From Scolanthus callimorphus (Eukaryota; Cnidaria; Anthozoa; Actiniaria; Edwardsiidae), in assembly GCA_033964015.1 (NCBI GenBank), contig CM066925.1, forward strand, positions 9,470,204 to 9,534,203: a DNA stretch of 64,000 nucleotides, in the 5' to 3' direction. Position 1 is the first letter of the stretch, and every line of letters starts with the position of its first letter. The translations under genes and the position numbers were made by a program. Shown piece after piece: positions 8,601 through 18,400 of the stretch. The notes under the pieces were generated by a model. That model saw only the letters and a program-made list of their open reading frames with translations, made no database searches and had not been told where the DNA came from.

Positions 8601-10773
8601 TGGCTAATTTGAGAGCATGAAATCTGCTAGTCGAGTTTCATGTCATGGCACAGGGACAGCGGAACAGTTTTCAAAGTGTGTGTGGTGGTGGGGGGGGGGG
8701 GGGGTGGGGGGGGGGGGGGGGGGGGGGGGGGGGCTCATTAGTAAGATTGTATGGCAAGGTGGGGTCTGAGTTTAGTGGAAATGGCCATTCCTATTTTCCG
8801 ATATTCTGTGCCTTTTTTCATAAACAGGGGCAAAAATTGGCGTTTTTTTTTTCTGTCAAAACAAGGTCAGATTTTACAAGGTCGAGCAGGACACCCCTAC
8901 CCAACTTTGGGTGGAGTACCATCCCTCCAGTCATTGAGTGCCAAATGCATTGATACTTTTTAGTACGGGTAAGTAATGTTTTAAACTTTTTAGTGAAACC
9001 ATTTTTATTTATGATGAACCCCCTTGAAAAATTCATTCTGCTATTTTGAGCCCTCTAATATTTTCATTTGACGCCTATCACTTACAGCTGTTCCCTCCCC
9101 AAGAATGCAATCCCCTGACAGCACAGCATTCTCCTCCTCTAGATACAGTGAAATGTGATCAGACGTGTGTCCAGGAGTGTACATCGCCCTCAATGTTGCC
9201 CCCTCTGTCTTTAATACATGTCCATCGGCAATGAAATTATACCCAGCTGGGTGGCCTGTGATTTCCTCAGTGAAACCCTCTCTTGGGAACTTTGAAACAT
9301 TAACACCGCTCCCTACAAGTAGGTTACAAAGCAGGGTAACATTAATTATCCATTCACTACAGAAGCAAGGCCATAATTAGATTTTTCTCCACATGTTGAC
9401 ACTGAAATTTTTCCCTTACCTGGGGGAGGGGAGGGGGGGCAACTGCCCCCTCCCTCCGCTAGCTACAGCAGATGGAGAAGTTTCAGGACGAGCTTACCAC
9501 ATATTTGTCAGATTTGCTCACATGGCAAACTTGAGCAAATGCAATTTTTCCTCCACATTCAGAGGAATTCTTACCCTTCGTTACGACTTTCTTGAGAATA
9601 TCAGGAATGCCTCCTATATGGTCAGGGTGCCAGTGTGTCACAAATATCTCCTGAATATTGCTGTCATGGTTAGACAATGTATCCTTCAGATTGGTGATAT
9701 ATTCTTTTACAGCACCACTACCAGTGTCCACCAGAAGGCGACTAGAAAGCAAAATGAAAGAAAAGGAATCACAGCAGTGCAGAGCTTTCAGAAGTTTTTG
9801 AAGTAGGCAGCTGCTCAAAAAAACTAGCCAACTGCAAAACAAAAACTGAGGCAAACATCCAAATTTTGTAGCTCCAAAGCAACAAGTTAGTTTTCTTGCC
9901 AAGTCAATTCTGATGGAGCAGCTGCTTACGCAGGCTATAGCATTTAAGGATTCCAGTTTTTATTTTTATTTTGCAAACAATGAGGTGAGCTTCAGACTGC
10001 ATTTACAGCCATTCTCAGTTACACGCGGTCGACGGAAAAAAAGTTTGCAAGCGAAAACTTGTTTTTCTGTCTCGTCTGAGCGTGACAAACCGCGAAAGCA
10101 TGTGCGTTGCCATGGAAACTTTGACAAAAAACAAGTCAAACTTTTTTCCCGGCGACCGCCTGAAACTGAGAATGGCTGTAACAAAGTTCTCCCTCATGTC
10201 AACTATACAGGATGCTCTGCCTGAAAAGGGTAGGGTTTTTTTAGGCTCAAATTATATCAAAAGGGTAGGGTTAGAGTCTGGTAGACATAGAGACATAGAG
10301 AAAAATGTGAAATTTCTGGTTCACTGGATGACTGGAAATGTATCAATGTGCAAGTAACTTCTAAAATTTCCATCCCCCCTCATACGTTTGAAAAATATTT
10401 GTATCCCTCCCCGACATACTTAATAAACACAGCTATTAGGACATTCTGAACCGGTGGTCAACATGTGTAAATATAAGTCACCTGGTAAAAACTAAAGCCA
10501 TTATATCCAGTAGAAAGCAGAGACACAAAGGGACAAAAACTTTTCGCAGTGCTTTTGGTGACAATCACAAAAAACAGTGACGCAACTGGAAGCAAATCGA
10601 GACAACACTTGCCTATTCCCAGTACCAATAAGATACGTATTTGTTCCAAGTAATGTCATAGGGCTTGGATTACAGCCGAGGATCCGAATAACTCTCGGAG
10701 ATAGCTGTTCTATTTGTGGGATCGGTGTTAAATTTGCTCCCGTCCCTGCAACTCGGGCCGCCACGGCCGCCAT
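5005..10773 (-). CDS. LACTB2: LACTB2, metallo-beta-lactamase-fold endoribonuclease (whole gene, 7 exons)
   Basis: Joined exons (minus): 10773-10613, 9741-9575, 9312-9086, 8241-8090, 6822-6754, 5167-5086, 5048-5005. The family is a single-strand-specific endoribonuclease of the mitochondrial matrix that uses two zinc ions. Seen here: the hallmark [10 protein letters not shown] at about residues 89-98, the downstream TPGHT and SGDCILGEG metal-ligand segments, YPGHGP, and the C-terminal winged-helix-like tail. The predicted length is about 300 residues against 288 in human; the difference is a longer N-terminus before [20 protein letters not shown]. The start at 10,773 (MAAV) matches the family start, but in-frame ATGs at 10,785 and 10,848 are possible. 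One base is missing in exon 4 and breaks the frame as printed. It is divergent to MIB2. Confidence 0.9.
5086..5167 (-). CDS. LACTB2: LACTB2 exon 6
   Basis: Acceptor TTTTCAG. Encodes [20 protein letters not shown] followed by LLKEHKI, the family's C-terminal HHL.KL segment, ending in phase 1 before GTATGC. Confidence 0.88.
5357..5545. mobile_element. MITE family M2, complete copy
   Basis: Terminal inverted repeats TTTAGTCAAATCACACTAGT and its complement enclose about 190 bp. A second, right-truncated copy lies at 32,002-32,165. Sits just upstream of LACTB2 exon 6, inside intron 5. Confidence 0.8.
5545..5627. repeat. Short hairpin element abutting M2
   Basis: AACAATTATTCCTCTCGCCC and its near-exact inverted copy at 5,608-5,627 form arms of 20 bp around a GC-rich loop. 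It is directly adjacent to the end of the M2 copy. Confidence 0.7.
5674..5868. mobile_element. MITE family M3 fragment
   Basis: Inverted GGCTCTGGTGACAGCCACTG / CCACCAGAGCCTCCCC ends around GACGCATGCGCGAG. The same family occurs at 24,240-24,735 and 41,858-42,382. Confidence 0.65.
5871..6089. repeat. Foldback element, about 219 bp
   Basis: Outer arms CCTCGTCCCCAGGGTC / GACCCTGGGGACGAGG and inner arms AGACCCTGGGGGAGGCTGAG / CTCAGCCTCCCCCAGGGTCT pair over most of the length. In LACTB2 intron 5. Confidence 0.8.
6090..6753. other. LACTB2 intron 5 remainder, nothing recognised
   Basis: AT-rich intronic sequence with no exon-like frame or recognised repeat. Confidence 0.5.
6754..6822 (-). CDS. LACTB2: LACTB2 exon 5
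   Basis: 23 codons, phase 0 at both ends, [20 protein letters not shown] then IYT before GTAAGC. This is the start of the C-terminal helical domain and aligns with the family's ELVKIIY segment. Confidence 0.88.
7260..7853. mobile_element. MITE family M4 copy with nested insertion and internal duplication
   Basis: Opens with TTAAAGAGCCTGTGTCAGCC, the M4 end seen at four other places. It is interrupted near 7,310 by another element whose ends carry CTGTCAACC / GAGTTGACAG. A block of about 170 bp (CGGGTGAAATACAGTAAA to GATTGAATTTGG) is then tandemly duplicated (about 7,407-7,577 and 7,578-7,754). LACTB2 intron 4. Confidence 0.7.
8090..8241 (-). CDS. LACTB2: LACTB2 exon 4, one-base frameshift
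   Basis: Encodes [19 protein letters not shown] and [16 protein letters not shown], then, one base out of frame, a family-like segment [13 protein letters not shown] before GTAAAA. The exon is 152 bp where 153 would keep the phase. The missing base falls at the AAAA run at about 8,130-8,133 (plus-strand TTTT). Either an assembly homopolymer error or a real disabling mutation. Confidence 0.85.
8690..8733. repeat. Poly-G tract, 44 bases with one T
   Basis: Almost uninterrupted G run on the plus strand in LACTB2 intron 3. It is a potential quadruplex and also a place where read length is unreliable. Confidence 0.85.
9086..9312 (-). CDS. LACTB2: LACTB2 exon 3 (second metal-ligand region)
   Basis: Begins with GG completing a glycine codon. 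Contains [19 protein letters not shown] and [16 protein letters not shown] with the conserved His and Asp ligands. Ends in phase 0 before GTAAGT. Confidence 0.92.
9575..9741 (-). CDS. LACTB2: LACTB2 exon 2 (HxHxDH zinc site)
   Basis: Starts RLLVDTGSG and holds [19 protein letters not shown], with the H-x-H-x-D-H metal ligands. The donor GTAAGA after codon fragment G at 9,575 is chosen over readthrough because it gives phase 1, which exon 3 requires. Confidence 0.92.
10004..10180. repeat. Foldback MITE in LACTB2 intron 1
   Basis: TACAGCCATTCTCAGTT and CTGAGAATGGCTGTA are inverted ends. The arms continue through CGGTCG / CGACCG and AAAAAAAGTTTG / CAAACTTTTTT. Confidence 0.8.
10613..10773 (-). 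CDS. LACTB2: LACTB2 exon 1
   Basis: Encodes residues 1-53 plus two bases, including [20 protein letters not shown], the conserved opening strand of the fold. The donor is AG|GCAAGT, a GC-type splice site that otherwise matches the consensus. Joining there restores the phase needed by exon 2. Confidence 0.9.
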
Positions 10774-11047
10774 TTTGTTCCCCATTGAAATAACATGGAT
10801 CGGTCTTCCTGTGGTATCGAATTGATTTGCGATCCACAGGGGGCCCAATCACAAGCGATGGCACTGCCATCGCTTTGGGGGCCTATCGGGGGCCTAGAGG
10901 GTCGTAGCGGTCCTTTCTGTTGTTTATCTTGCCATACATTTAGAATTTTACTAAGTTTCTGATTTTAGTGTTTCAAAAGAGCCTCGGCTCGGGAAATTGG
11001 AGGTCCGGTTGCGACACAGAAAGACGACAGCCCTGCACCGGTACGTA

Positions 11048-11880
11048 ATGTATCAGTCAATTCCAGCGGTGACCATGCCCCCCCCCCCCCCGGGCATTTG
11101 GTCATTTCTAAAAATAAAACTGAAAATTCCCCGCCCCCGGCTAGCAAAAATGCAGAATACCTCACGGCGGGGAACACAAAAAGCGGAAAAATGTCCCACC
11201 CCCGGGACGAGAAAAAGACGGTAACTCTGCGTGACAAAGCTTCACAACAAAAACTTCAACTCCATTTATACTGTCCGAGCATTTGCAATTCGTTTTTTTT
11301 TTTTAATGTACTTTAGTTTTCTCGTCTTTGAACGAGTTCTCATTTCACTGAAAGTGAGACAAAATATAAATAAAGAAGTGACATTCCTATAGGCCATTCG
11401 CGGTTGTAGCCATTTAGCTGCATCTCTCAATGCGAAATTTACCTTTATTCTATTTGCAGAGCAACTATTTCGCAGTTATGTTAATTGACTTTTTGCGGAA
11501 TTGGAACTCTGTTTATAGTGTCAATTCATTTTTATGTTTTTCCACTGAGACGAAATTGCGAAATCTGTTTCTTCTCTATAGAAGACGGCGTTGACTGTGA
11601 AATGTGCAAATGTGTCAGTCTACAAACGTGGTGTATGCGGGGCATGCTCTGCATTATATTTTATGTGGCGTTATTTTCTGTAACTGGGTTGTAGCTCGCA
11701 AAACCCGACGCGCTTGAGATGAGAAAGCCAAAGTTCCCCACCCCCTCCCCCGGGGAAAAACAATTCCCGACCCCGGGGCCAGCAAATTTTCAAAATTCCC
11801 CACCCCAGGGAAGGCACTGGTGTGCAAATGCCCCACGGTGTCCGGGGGGGGATGGTCACCGCTGGAATTGACTGATACAT
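11048..11880. mobile_element. 833-bp TIR element inside the shared promoter
   Basis: ATGTATCAGTCAATTCCAGC and its exact inverted copy end the element. The arms continue through GGTGACCAT and C/G runs. The subterminal regions both carry CCCC-rich sequence with AAAATTCCCC-type repeats. No transposase frame. Confidence 0.85.
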
Positions 11881-12208
11881 AATCTTGATTCTATTGGCGT
11901 CGCTGCTCCACAGAAACAGTGTTTGATCTGTTCAGAAATAATTACATTTCTCAAAAGCATAGACATAGGTGCATTTACAGTAAAAATTCTCGTAAGTAAA
12001 ATTATGGTCAAGGGACTCTATCAAAAATAAGAAAGAAAAATAACTGGCCGCCCACACGGGAGGGAAAATTCCCTAGCTCAAGTGTTGCGTGACCACTACC
12101 GATTCACCACAGCAGAGTGTATCCGGCAACTGAGAAGTATCAACACAGAGCAAGTTACAAGTTACATTGGCGACTGGAACACACTTCTGACTTCCAAATT
12201 TCTCTAAA

Positions 12209-12229
12209 ATGACTGTTAAGAGTGAGTGA
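12209..12229 (+). promoter_or_regulatory. Upstream ORF (6 codons) before MIB2
   Basis: ATG in a good context (AAAATGA) opens MTVKSE and stops two bases before the MIB2 ATG. Such a uORF usually lowers main-frame initiation; here that is inference. It lies in the untranslated leader only if transcription starts upstream of 12,209. Confidence 0.5.
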
Positions 12230-12231
12230 GA

Positions 12232-12439
12232 ATGCCATTGTTGGGAACAAGAGTTGTTCGTGGTCCCAATTGGCGGTGGGATGAGCAAGACAGCGGAGAA
12301 GGGCATCTAGGAACTGTAGTGAAAGTCGGCGAACCCGAGAATTCCGTGGTAGCGCTATGGGACAACGGGAATCAAGCAAATTATCGAACTGGCTTGAATG
12401 ACTGTTTTGATCTTCGGGTATTTGACTCCGCACAAGCAG
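12232..12439 (+). CDS. MIB2: MIB2 exon 1 (first MIB/HERC2 domain)
   Basis: Encodes GTRVVRGPNWRWDEQDSGEG, LGTVV and VVALWDNGNQANYRTG, the complete first MIB/HERC2 fold that helps bind ligand tails. Ends phase 1 at GTAAAC. An in-frame stop at 12,223-12,225 rules out an earlier start. Confidence 0.95.
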
Positions 12440-15400
12440 GTAAACATGATAACGAATTGATTTTGTACGAGTTCTGACGCTTTGCTTCATAGCATGTTGG
12501 TCGAAGTTCGAGACTTTATAGACGATAGAATTTGTTTTGTTTTGCTACAAGCATTAAACTGTCCTTGAGTGAATTTTTCGGGCCATTTCCTTGGTAAAAG
12601 ATTGTAGTATTGATACACATAGATTTAGTATAATTTTGACAAGGCAATTTTAAACGCTATAGGACCCTCCGCCATTCCTCACAATCTCAAACTTTTGCAG
12701 GCTTTTTATAGACGTCATAAACACCAAACCTTTGTTTGTTTGTTTTTTCTTACTTTAGGGAGCTAATAGTATCTCCTAGAATTTAGAAGTGTTAGAGAAA
12801 TTTCTTCATATCGGCGCGACTGTGAAATACAAACCCAGTTCACTTCCGGCTTTTGTCTGAGGTGTGAGCGTAGTCAGTGGTGCTATATACTCTGAAAAGC
12901 CAGGTATATATATTAGGTATTTCTTTCGCAATAAAAGCCAATATCATTTCGATGAAATTCGCGATTTTGTATTCTAAAATTTGCCTAAAAATGCTTCCTG
13001 TTTTGGTGCAATCATTCCAAGAACTAATTATCATGCATAGAGTAAACCAGCGTGACCACTAACCCTCAGTCACGTCATAAGTTTACAGTCAAAAGACGTG
13101 AAGCGTGACCCCTAGAGTGGATTTATATTCAATTCATATTGATTTATTATTCATTTAAAAAATGCATTTTTATAATTTTATACTTCAAATACTAATAAGT
13201 CTGGGTGCACATTTGCATAGAACTGCTTTTTTGGAACGAATAACTTAATAACTTCAAGCAATATTCTCGGCAATATTGAACTGAATTTTCCACTCTAGGG
13301 GGGCACGCTTCATGTGTTTTGACCGTAAAAGAACCTTATTAAAGGAAATTAATGCTTGAGGTATACGGATTCCAAATGCGTCAAATTTGCTCGTGTTATA
13401 ACAACAACATAACAAGCTGTATAGAAGCCACCAACATCTTTGCATTCCTATACATGGAATTATTACCTCAAAATTTTCACCATACCATGTTGAAAGCATT
13501 CTTCACAAACTTCAGTTGTTATTTGTATAACTGGTGATATGGAACGTTAAATGTTTTTTTCGGTGCGCTCGATTACGTCCTTTTCGAACGAATTGATCGC
13601 GCGTCCATGCGCAGAACAGCGTGCGCCGTGCAAAACAGGGAATATACCTTAAGTGGTTTATGTTTTTAAGGTGTCACATTTGATCTCTTCACCTGCGATG
13701 GATGCAAGACCACGCCCATCCAAGGGATGCGATGGAAGTGTTGCGAGTGTCATGATTTTGACCTCTGCACACCCTGCTACATGACGGACGTGCACAGCCT
13801 CGACCACGCCTTCCAGAGATTTGACTTCAGCAATGACAGGACACACGGGTAATCAAATGGGTTATTAGATAGATAATAGGAATCCAGGAGATCATTACCT
13901 CGGAGTGTTAATTCACTATTTGTTTGGCCTCATTGCAAGACCATATGTTCTATTTATAGAATCGTCTTTTCCACCAAAGCCAAAGTATTTAATCGAAGTT
14001 GAAAGGCATCTGCGCCTAAAACATCAAATATTGTACCGGTCGTTGCAAACCCAAACCTTTGAAAACCTTAGAGAGGAGGAACTGGATGAGGTTTTGGAGC
14101 TGATCGGCTAGAGAGCTGGTGACTGAGGGTGAGGATTCGTGGATGAGTAGGAGTTGAGAAGGAAAGTAGCAGATGATGAGGATGTGAAGGAGCTAAAGAG
14201 AGGAAGCGACTGAGGGGGAGAATTCGCGATGAGGAAGCCGAGTTTAAGAGTGGAAGTGTGTTTAGGTAAGGATGAAGGGTTGAGTGGAGACAGGAATTGC
14301 GGAGGAAAAAAAGCTGAGGATGTGGAGGAGCTAAAGAGAGGTTGCGACTAAGAAGAGGGTTCGCGGTAAGGAAGGTTTGAGTAGTAAAGTAAGAGTTGAG
14401 GTAGGATAAGGGGTTGAGTGGAGACAGGAGCTGCGGAGGAAAAAAAGCTGAGGATGTGAAGAAGCTGGAGAGAGGTGGCGACTGAGAAGGTCGATTTGCG
14501 GTAAGGAGGGTTTGACGAGTAAAGTTAGAGTCGAAGTAGCTACAATCCTGGACAAAAGGGTAGAGAAAATGATAAATACCACTTATCTTTTGAGTTTTCG
14601 ACTAACTTAGGGCCCCATTCATCCCCTCCCCCCTAAATCAATGTTGGTGATGAAGGGTGTCCATCCTTTGACGCGTTCCTTGCAACATTGCTTCGGGGGA
14701 GCAGGGGGAGGCGAAAAAAGAAGCGATTTCAGTAATTTTCTCTACAGGTTTTGTCCAAGATTGTAAGATGAATAGTTGAGTGGAGACGGGAGTTGCGGAG
14801 GAACAAAAATGAGTATGTGAAGGATCGAGCTGAAGAGAGATTGCGACTGAGAAGAGGGTTGGTGGCAAGGAGGGTTTGATGAGTAAAGTAAGAGTTGAGG
14901 TAGGATGAAGGGTTGAGTGGAGACAGGAGTTGTGGAGGAAAAAAAGCTGAGGATGTGAAGAAGCTGAAGAGAGAAAGCGATTGAGAAGGACGACTCACGG
15001 TAAGGAGGGTTTGAGGAGTAAAGTAGGAGTTGAGGTAGGATGAAGTGTTGAGTGGAGACAGGAACTGCGGAGGAAAAAAAGCTGAGGATGTGAAGAAGCT
15101 GAGGAGAGGAAGCGACTGAGGAGGAGGATTCGCGTATGGGGAGGATTTGAGTAGTAAAGTAAGAGTTGAAGTAGGATGAAGAGTTGAGTGGAGACAGGAA
15201 TTGTGGAGGAAAAAAGCTGATGATGCAAAGAAGCTGAAGCTACTGTGGAGGAGCATTAGCGTTAAGGAGGGTTTGAGGAGTAAAGTAAGAGTTGAGGTTA
15301 AACAGGAGTTGCTGCAAAGGAGCAGTTGAGGATGTCAAGAGTTGAAAAGAGGAAGCGATTTGGGGCAAGGAGGCTTTGATCAATGAAGTAAGAGCTGAGG

Positions 15401-18400
15401 TAGGATGAAGCGGGGACAGGAGTTGCTGTGGAGGAGAAGTTGGACGTAAAAGAACTAAAGAGAGGTAAAGACGGAGGAAGGGTTGCAGAGGAGGAGTTAT
15501 CGATGAAGAGGTTTTGAAGGAGTTTGAAATAAAGAACGTCTTTTGGCTTTGAGGAATTTGGGTGAAGGTTGAAGAGTTGGGAGGAGTTGCGGAGGAGGAG
15601 GAGGAGAAATAGCTTGCACTGGAGTTGGAGGTTTGAAGGAGTTAAGAGAAGGTTGCGAATTAGGAGTTATAGTTGAGGAGAAGTTAAGGTAGGTTGAGAG
15701 GGAAAATACTTGTTGTGAAGTGGAAGATTCGGATGAGACAAAGACGTTGAGGAGGAGGGGAAAGGGCCAAAGAGGAAGGAGGGATTTGAGGAGTTTCAGT
15801 GAAAGAGCAGTTGATGATTTTAAGCAATTGTAGAGAAAGAACATCTGGGTAGTAGGAGATGATAATGCTGCGAGGGAAGAACAATTGAGGATGGGAAGGA
15901 GGTGAAATGCAATACTCTATAAACACGGGTGGCGAAAGCAGGTCTTGACGTTTCAAAAAGGCTGAAATTCGGCTCTAATAATATATAATTTTTTAATTCG
16001 CAGAGTGAATGTCGGTAAACGCAGAAATTCTACCAGAGTTCAATCCAAGGGTATTTTCAAGGGTGCTAAGGTCAAACGTGGCAAGGACTGGCGTTATTCT
16101 GGGCAAGATGGCGGGAATGGCATGAGCGGAACAGTTACTGAGTTGACAAAATGGCAGAAAGCAAGAGACGCCGCCAACGTAACATGGGATGCGGTGAAAA
16201 GGAGCAACATATATAGAGTTGGACAGCAGGGCAAGGTACGATTGAAGACGTACTTGCAAATCCAAACACTGCATTTCAATCCAGAAAGGCTAGAAAGCGG
16301 TGTTTGATCATAGCAAGTTCGTCTATAGATTTCCCTGGGGTATCTGTGTGCCTCCTGAAGAAAGCCAAGTTTTCATTTGCATTGATAAAAAGTAAGGTAA
16401 GAATCCGTTTTTCAAGCTTATAAACCTAGTTTATTGGCGCTCAGAGTGACGAGCAGTCCCTACAATGGTACAACAATTATCACAACACCATTGGTTTTAT
16501 GCCTTTCTGTGTTAGTTGGGAAATGGTTCTTGCTGTTGATAAAATTCAGAGGCGAAACGATACATATTTTAAGCGCAATTGTACTGTTATAGCTGGTCAT
16601 TTACTTTTCTCCTACCTAATTGTAATGCTCTTTTTTTCTCTTTTCGGGTTTATTTCTATTGTAAATAATTTAAACACAAAAATAGTGCACAATAAACTGA
16701 ACCTGAACCTGGTAAAAAGACGGGCTACATACCACTAACAATATTTAGATTGTGACTTCTAAAAATGTTTTCACGAAAATCGGTTGTTATTAACTTATCT
16801 ATACATCATTAAAGTTAGATTTGAAAAAAAGAATGATAACAATAGAGGGAAGGACGTGAACCCGACGCATCGCTTTGCTCTTAGGGCTAAGCTGGGTGCA
16901 TTTTGCATTTGGAGTGCAAGTCACCTTAATCTCTCTGCTCTTGCCCTTCATTACCTCACTATTTAGAGACTCCTTTTTCAATCGAATTGTACTCGGTATA
17001 AATCCGGAATAATTTGTCTTTGAATGTAAAACAACTATCGTCTACTTTCGCTCAGGAGTCACGACGAAATTATACTTTAAAATTTACAAACCGAACTCTG
17101 AATTAATCAATAAATACACAATGGATTCTGTTTTTATATGTCAAACACATCGTTTTCAAAGATTTTTAGATCTGCAAGTTTTAAAAAATTTCATTTAAAT
17201 GCTGCGAGGTTGTGCATGGCCGTTATGTATTTGGGTGTTAGCTGTGGCTAGCACATTAGACATTCAGGATATATCAGATGTCACTGTTTGGTGGCGGAAC
17301 TTAGTTCCTAAACTACAAAGCGACATCAAAGGAAAAGATTAATTTTGCTTCTTGTACACTCCAGACCCAACAAGGGGTTCGTATAAAGACAGCTCAAGGA
17401 AAACATTTTATCTTCATAACAAACCAGCTTTGTAATGCTTAAACGATTTCTGTCGTAAGCAAGTTCGTTCTTTAACGTGATCGCGGTCATCTTTGTACAG
17501 AAGCAAACCGAATAGTGTGTCAAATTACACAACCCGCTCTAGCCACACAATTCATGACTTTACAAACGCATAACATCGCGGCTCTCAGAAAGTTAGCCTA
17601 CATGTTCGTTATTCTCATGTTATTGTTAATATTCCAGGTTGATTTGCAATTCACAACAGCTGCCACCGGCCCGAAATACTACCGAGATCATTTGCAAAAA
17701 TTGGACACGACCGGAATTGATGCTGCAGGCGAAGAAGCCGGAAGTCGCGTGCTCAAAAGGGGCGATAAAGTAATCACGTTCCTTGAAGCAGAGACACTAA
17801 GATTGATGCAAGACGGGCATGGGGGCTGGAATAGCTCCATGGCAGAGGTAGGTACCAGAGGCCGACCACGTGCCTTTTTTTGCCAGGGAATTGTGGTAAT
17901 GAAACCGTATAAGGGTCGTGAGATTTCGTGACAACGTATAGGTGGGTGACAAGCTAGCGAAAATTCATTACTACAACTGTAAATTCTGTAAAGCACCACT
18001 TAGAATTTGTGATCCTGCGAAGGAGGGAGGTCAACTGGTGGACAGGATAAACGAACGAAAGGAGGAACAACCGAATGAACATACAGGCAACTTACAAACA
18101 CAAAAAGTGCAACCAAGACCCAAAGTTAGAAAATCCGGAAGAACCTTGACAGAAGTCTTTTCTGATCCTTGTAGATTGTTGGTAAGGTTGGCTGTGTCGA
18201 GAAAGTGGACGCGGATGGTGATGTCCATGTAAAATACGGAGAACATACTTGGGCCCTGAATAGCGATTCCATATACAAGGTATGCATAAGATAGAGCAGA
18301 TTTCGTATGACTGTGAAAAGTGCCGCGAAAGAGTTGTAGCGCGCCGCGCCGCGACCGTGCCGCGACTACGCGATTTCATTCCATTTACAGCAGGCCAGGT

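Larger units (their letters stand above)
10774..12231. promoter_or_regulatory. Divergent promoter interval of LACTB2 and MIB2
   Basis: 1.46 kb separates the two start codons, which point away from each other. The LACTB2 side is GC-rich with CGGCCGCCATTTTG-type sequence around its start. No TATA box is evident. Most of the middle is a TIR element (11,048-11,880), so the functional promoter sequence may be confined to the two flanks. The shared-promoter role is inferred from layout only. Confidence 0.55.

Noticed and set aside
9483..9575. Extension of LACTB2 exon 2 through [12 protein letters not shown]
   Set aside because: Readthrough of the GTAAGA donor gives the wrong phase for exon 3 and sequence unlike the family.
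14331..15844. Long minus-strand Ser/Pro/Leu ORFs
   Set aside because: Reverse reading of the purine array in MIB2 intron 2; repeats follow DNA period, not codon period.
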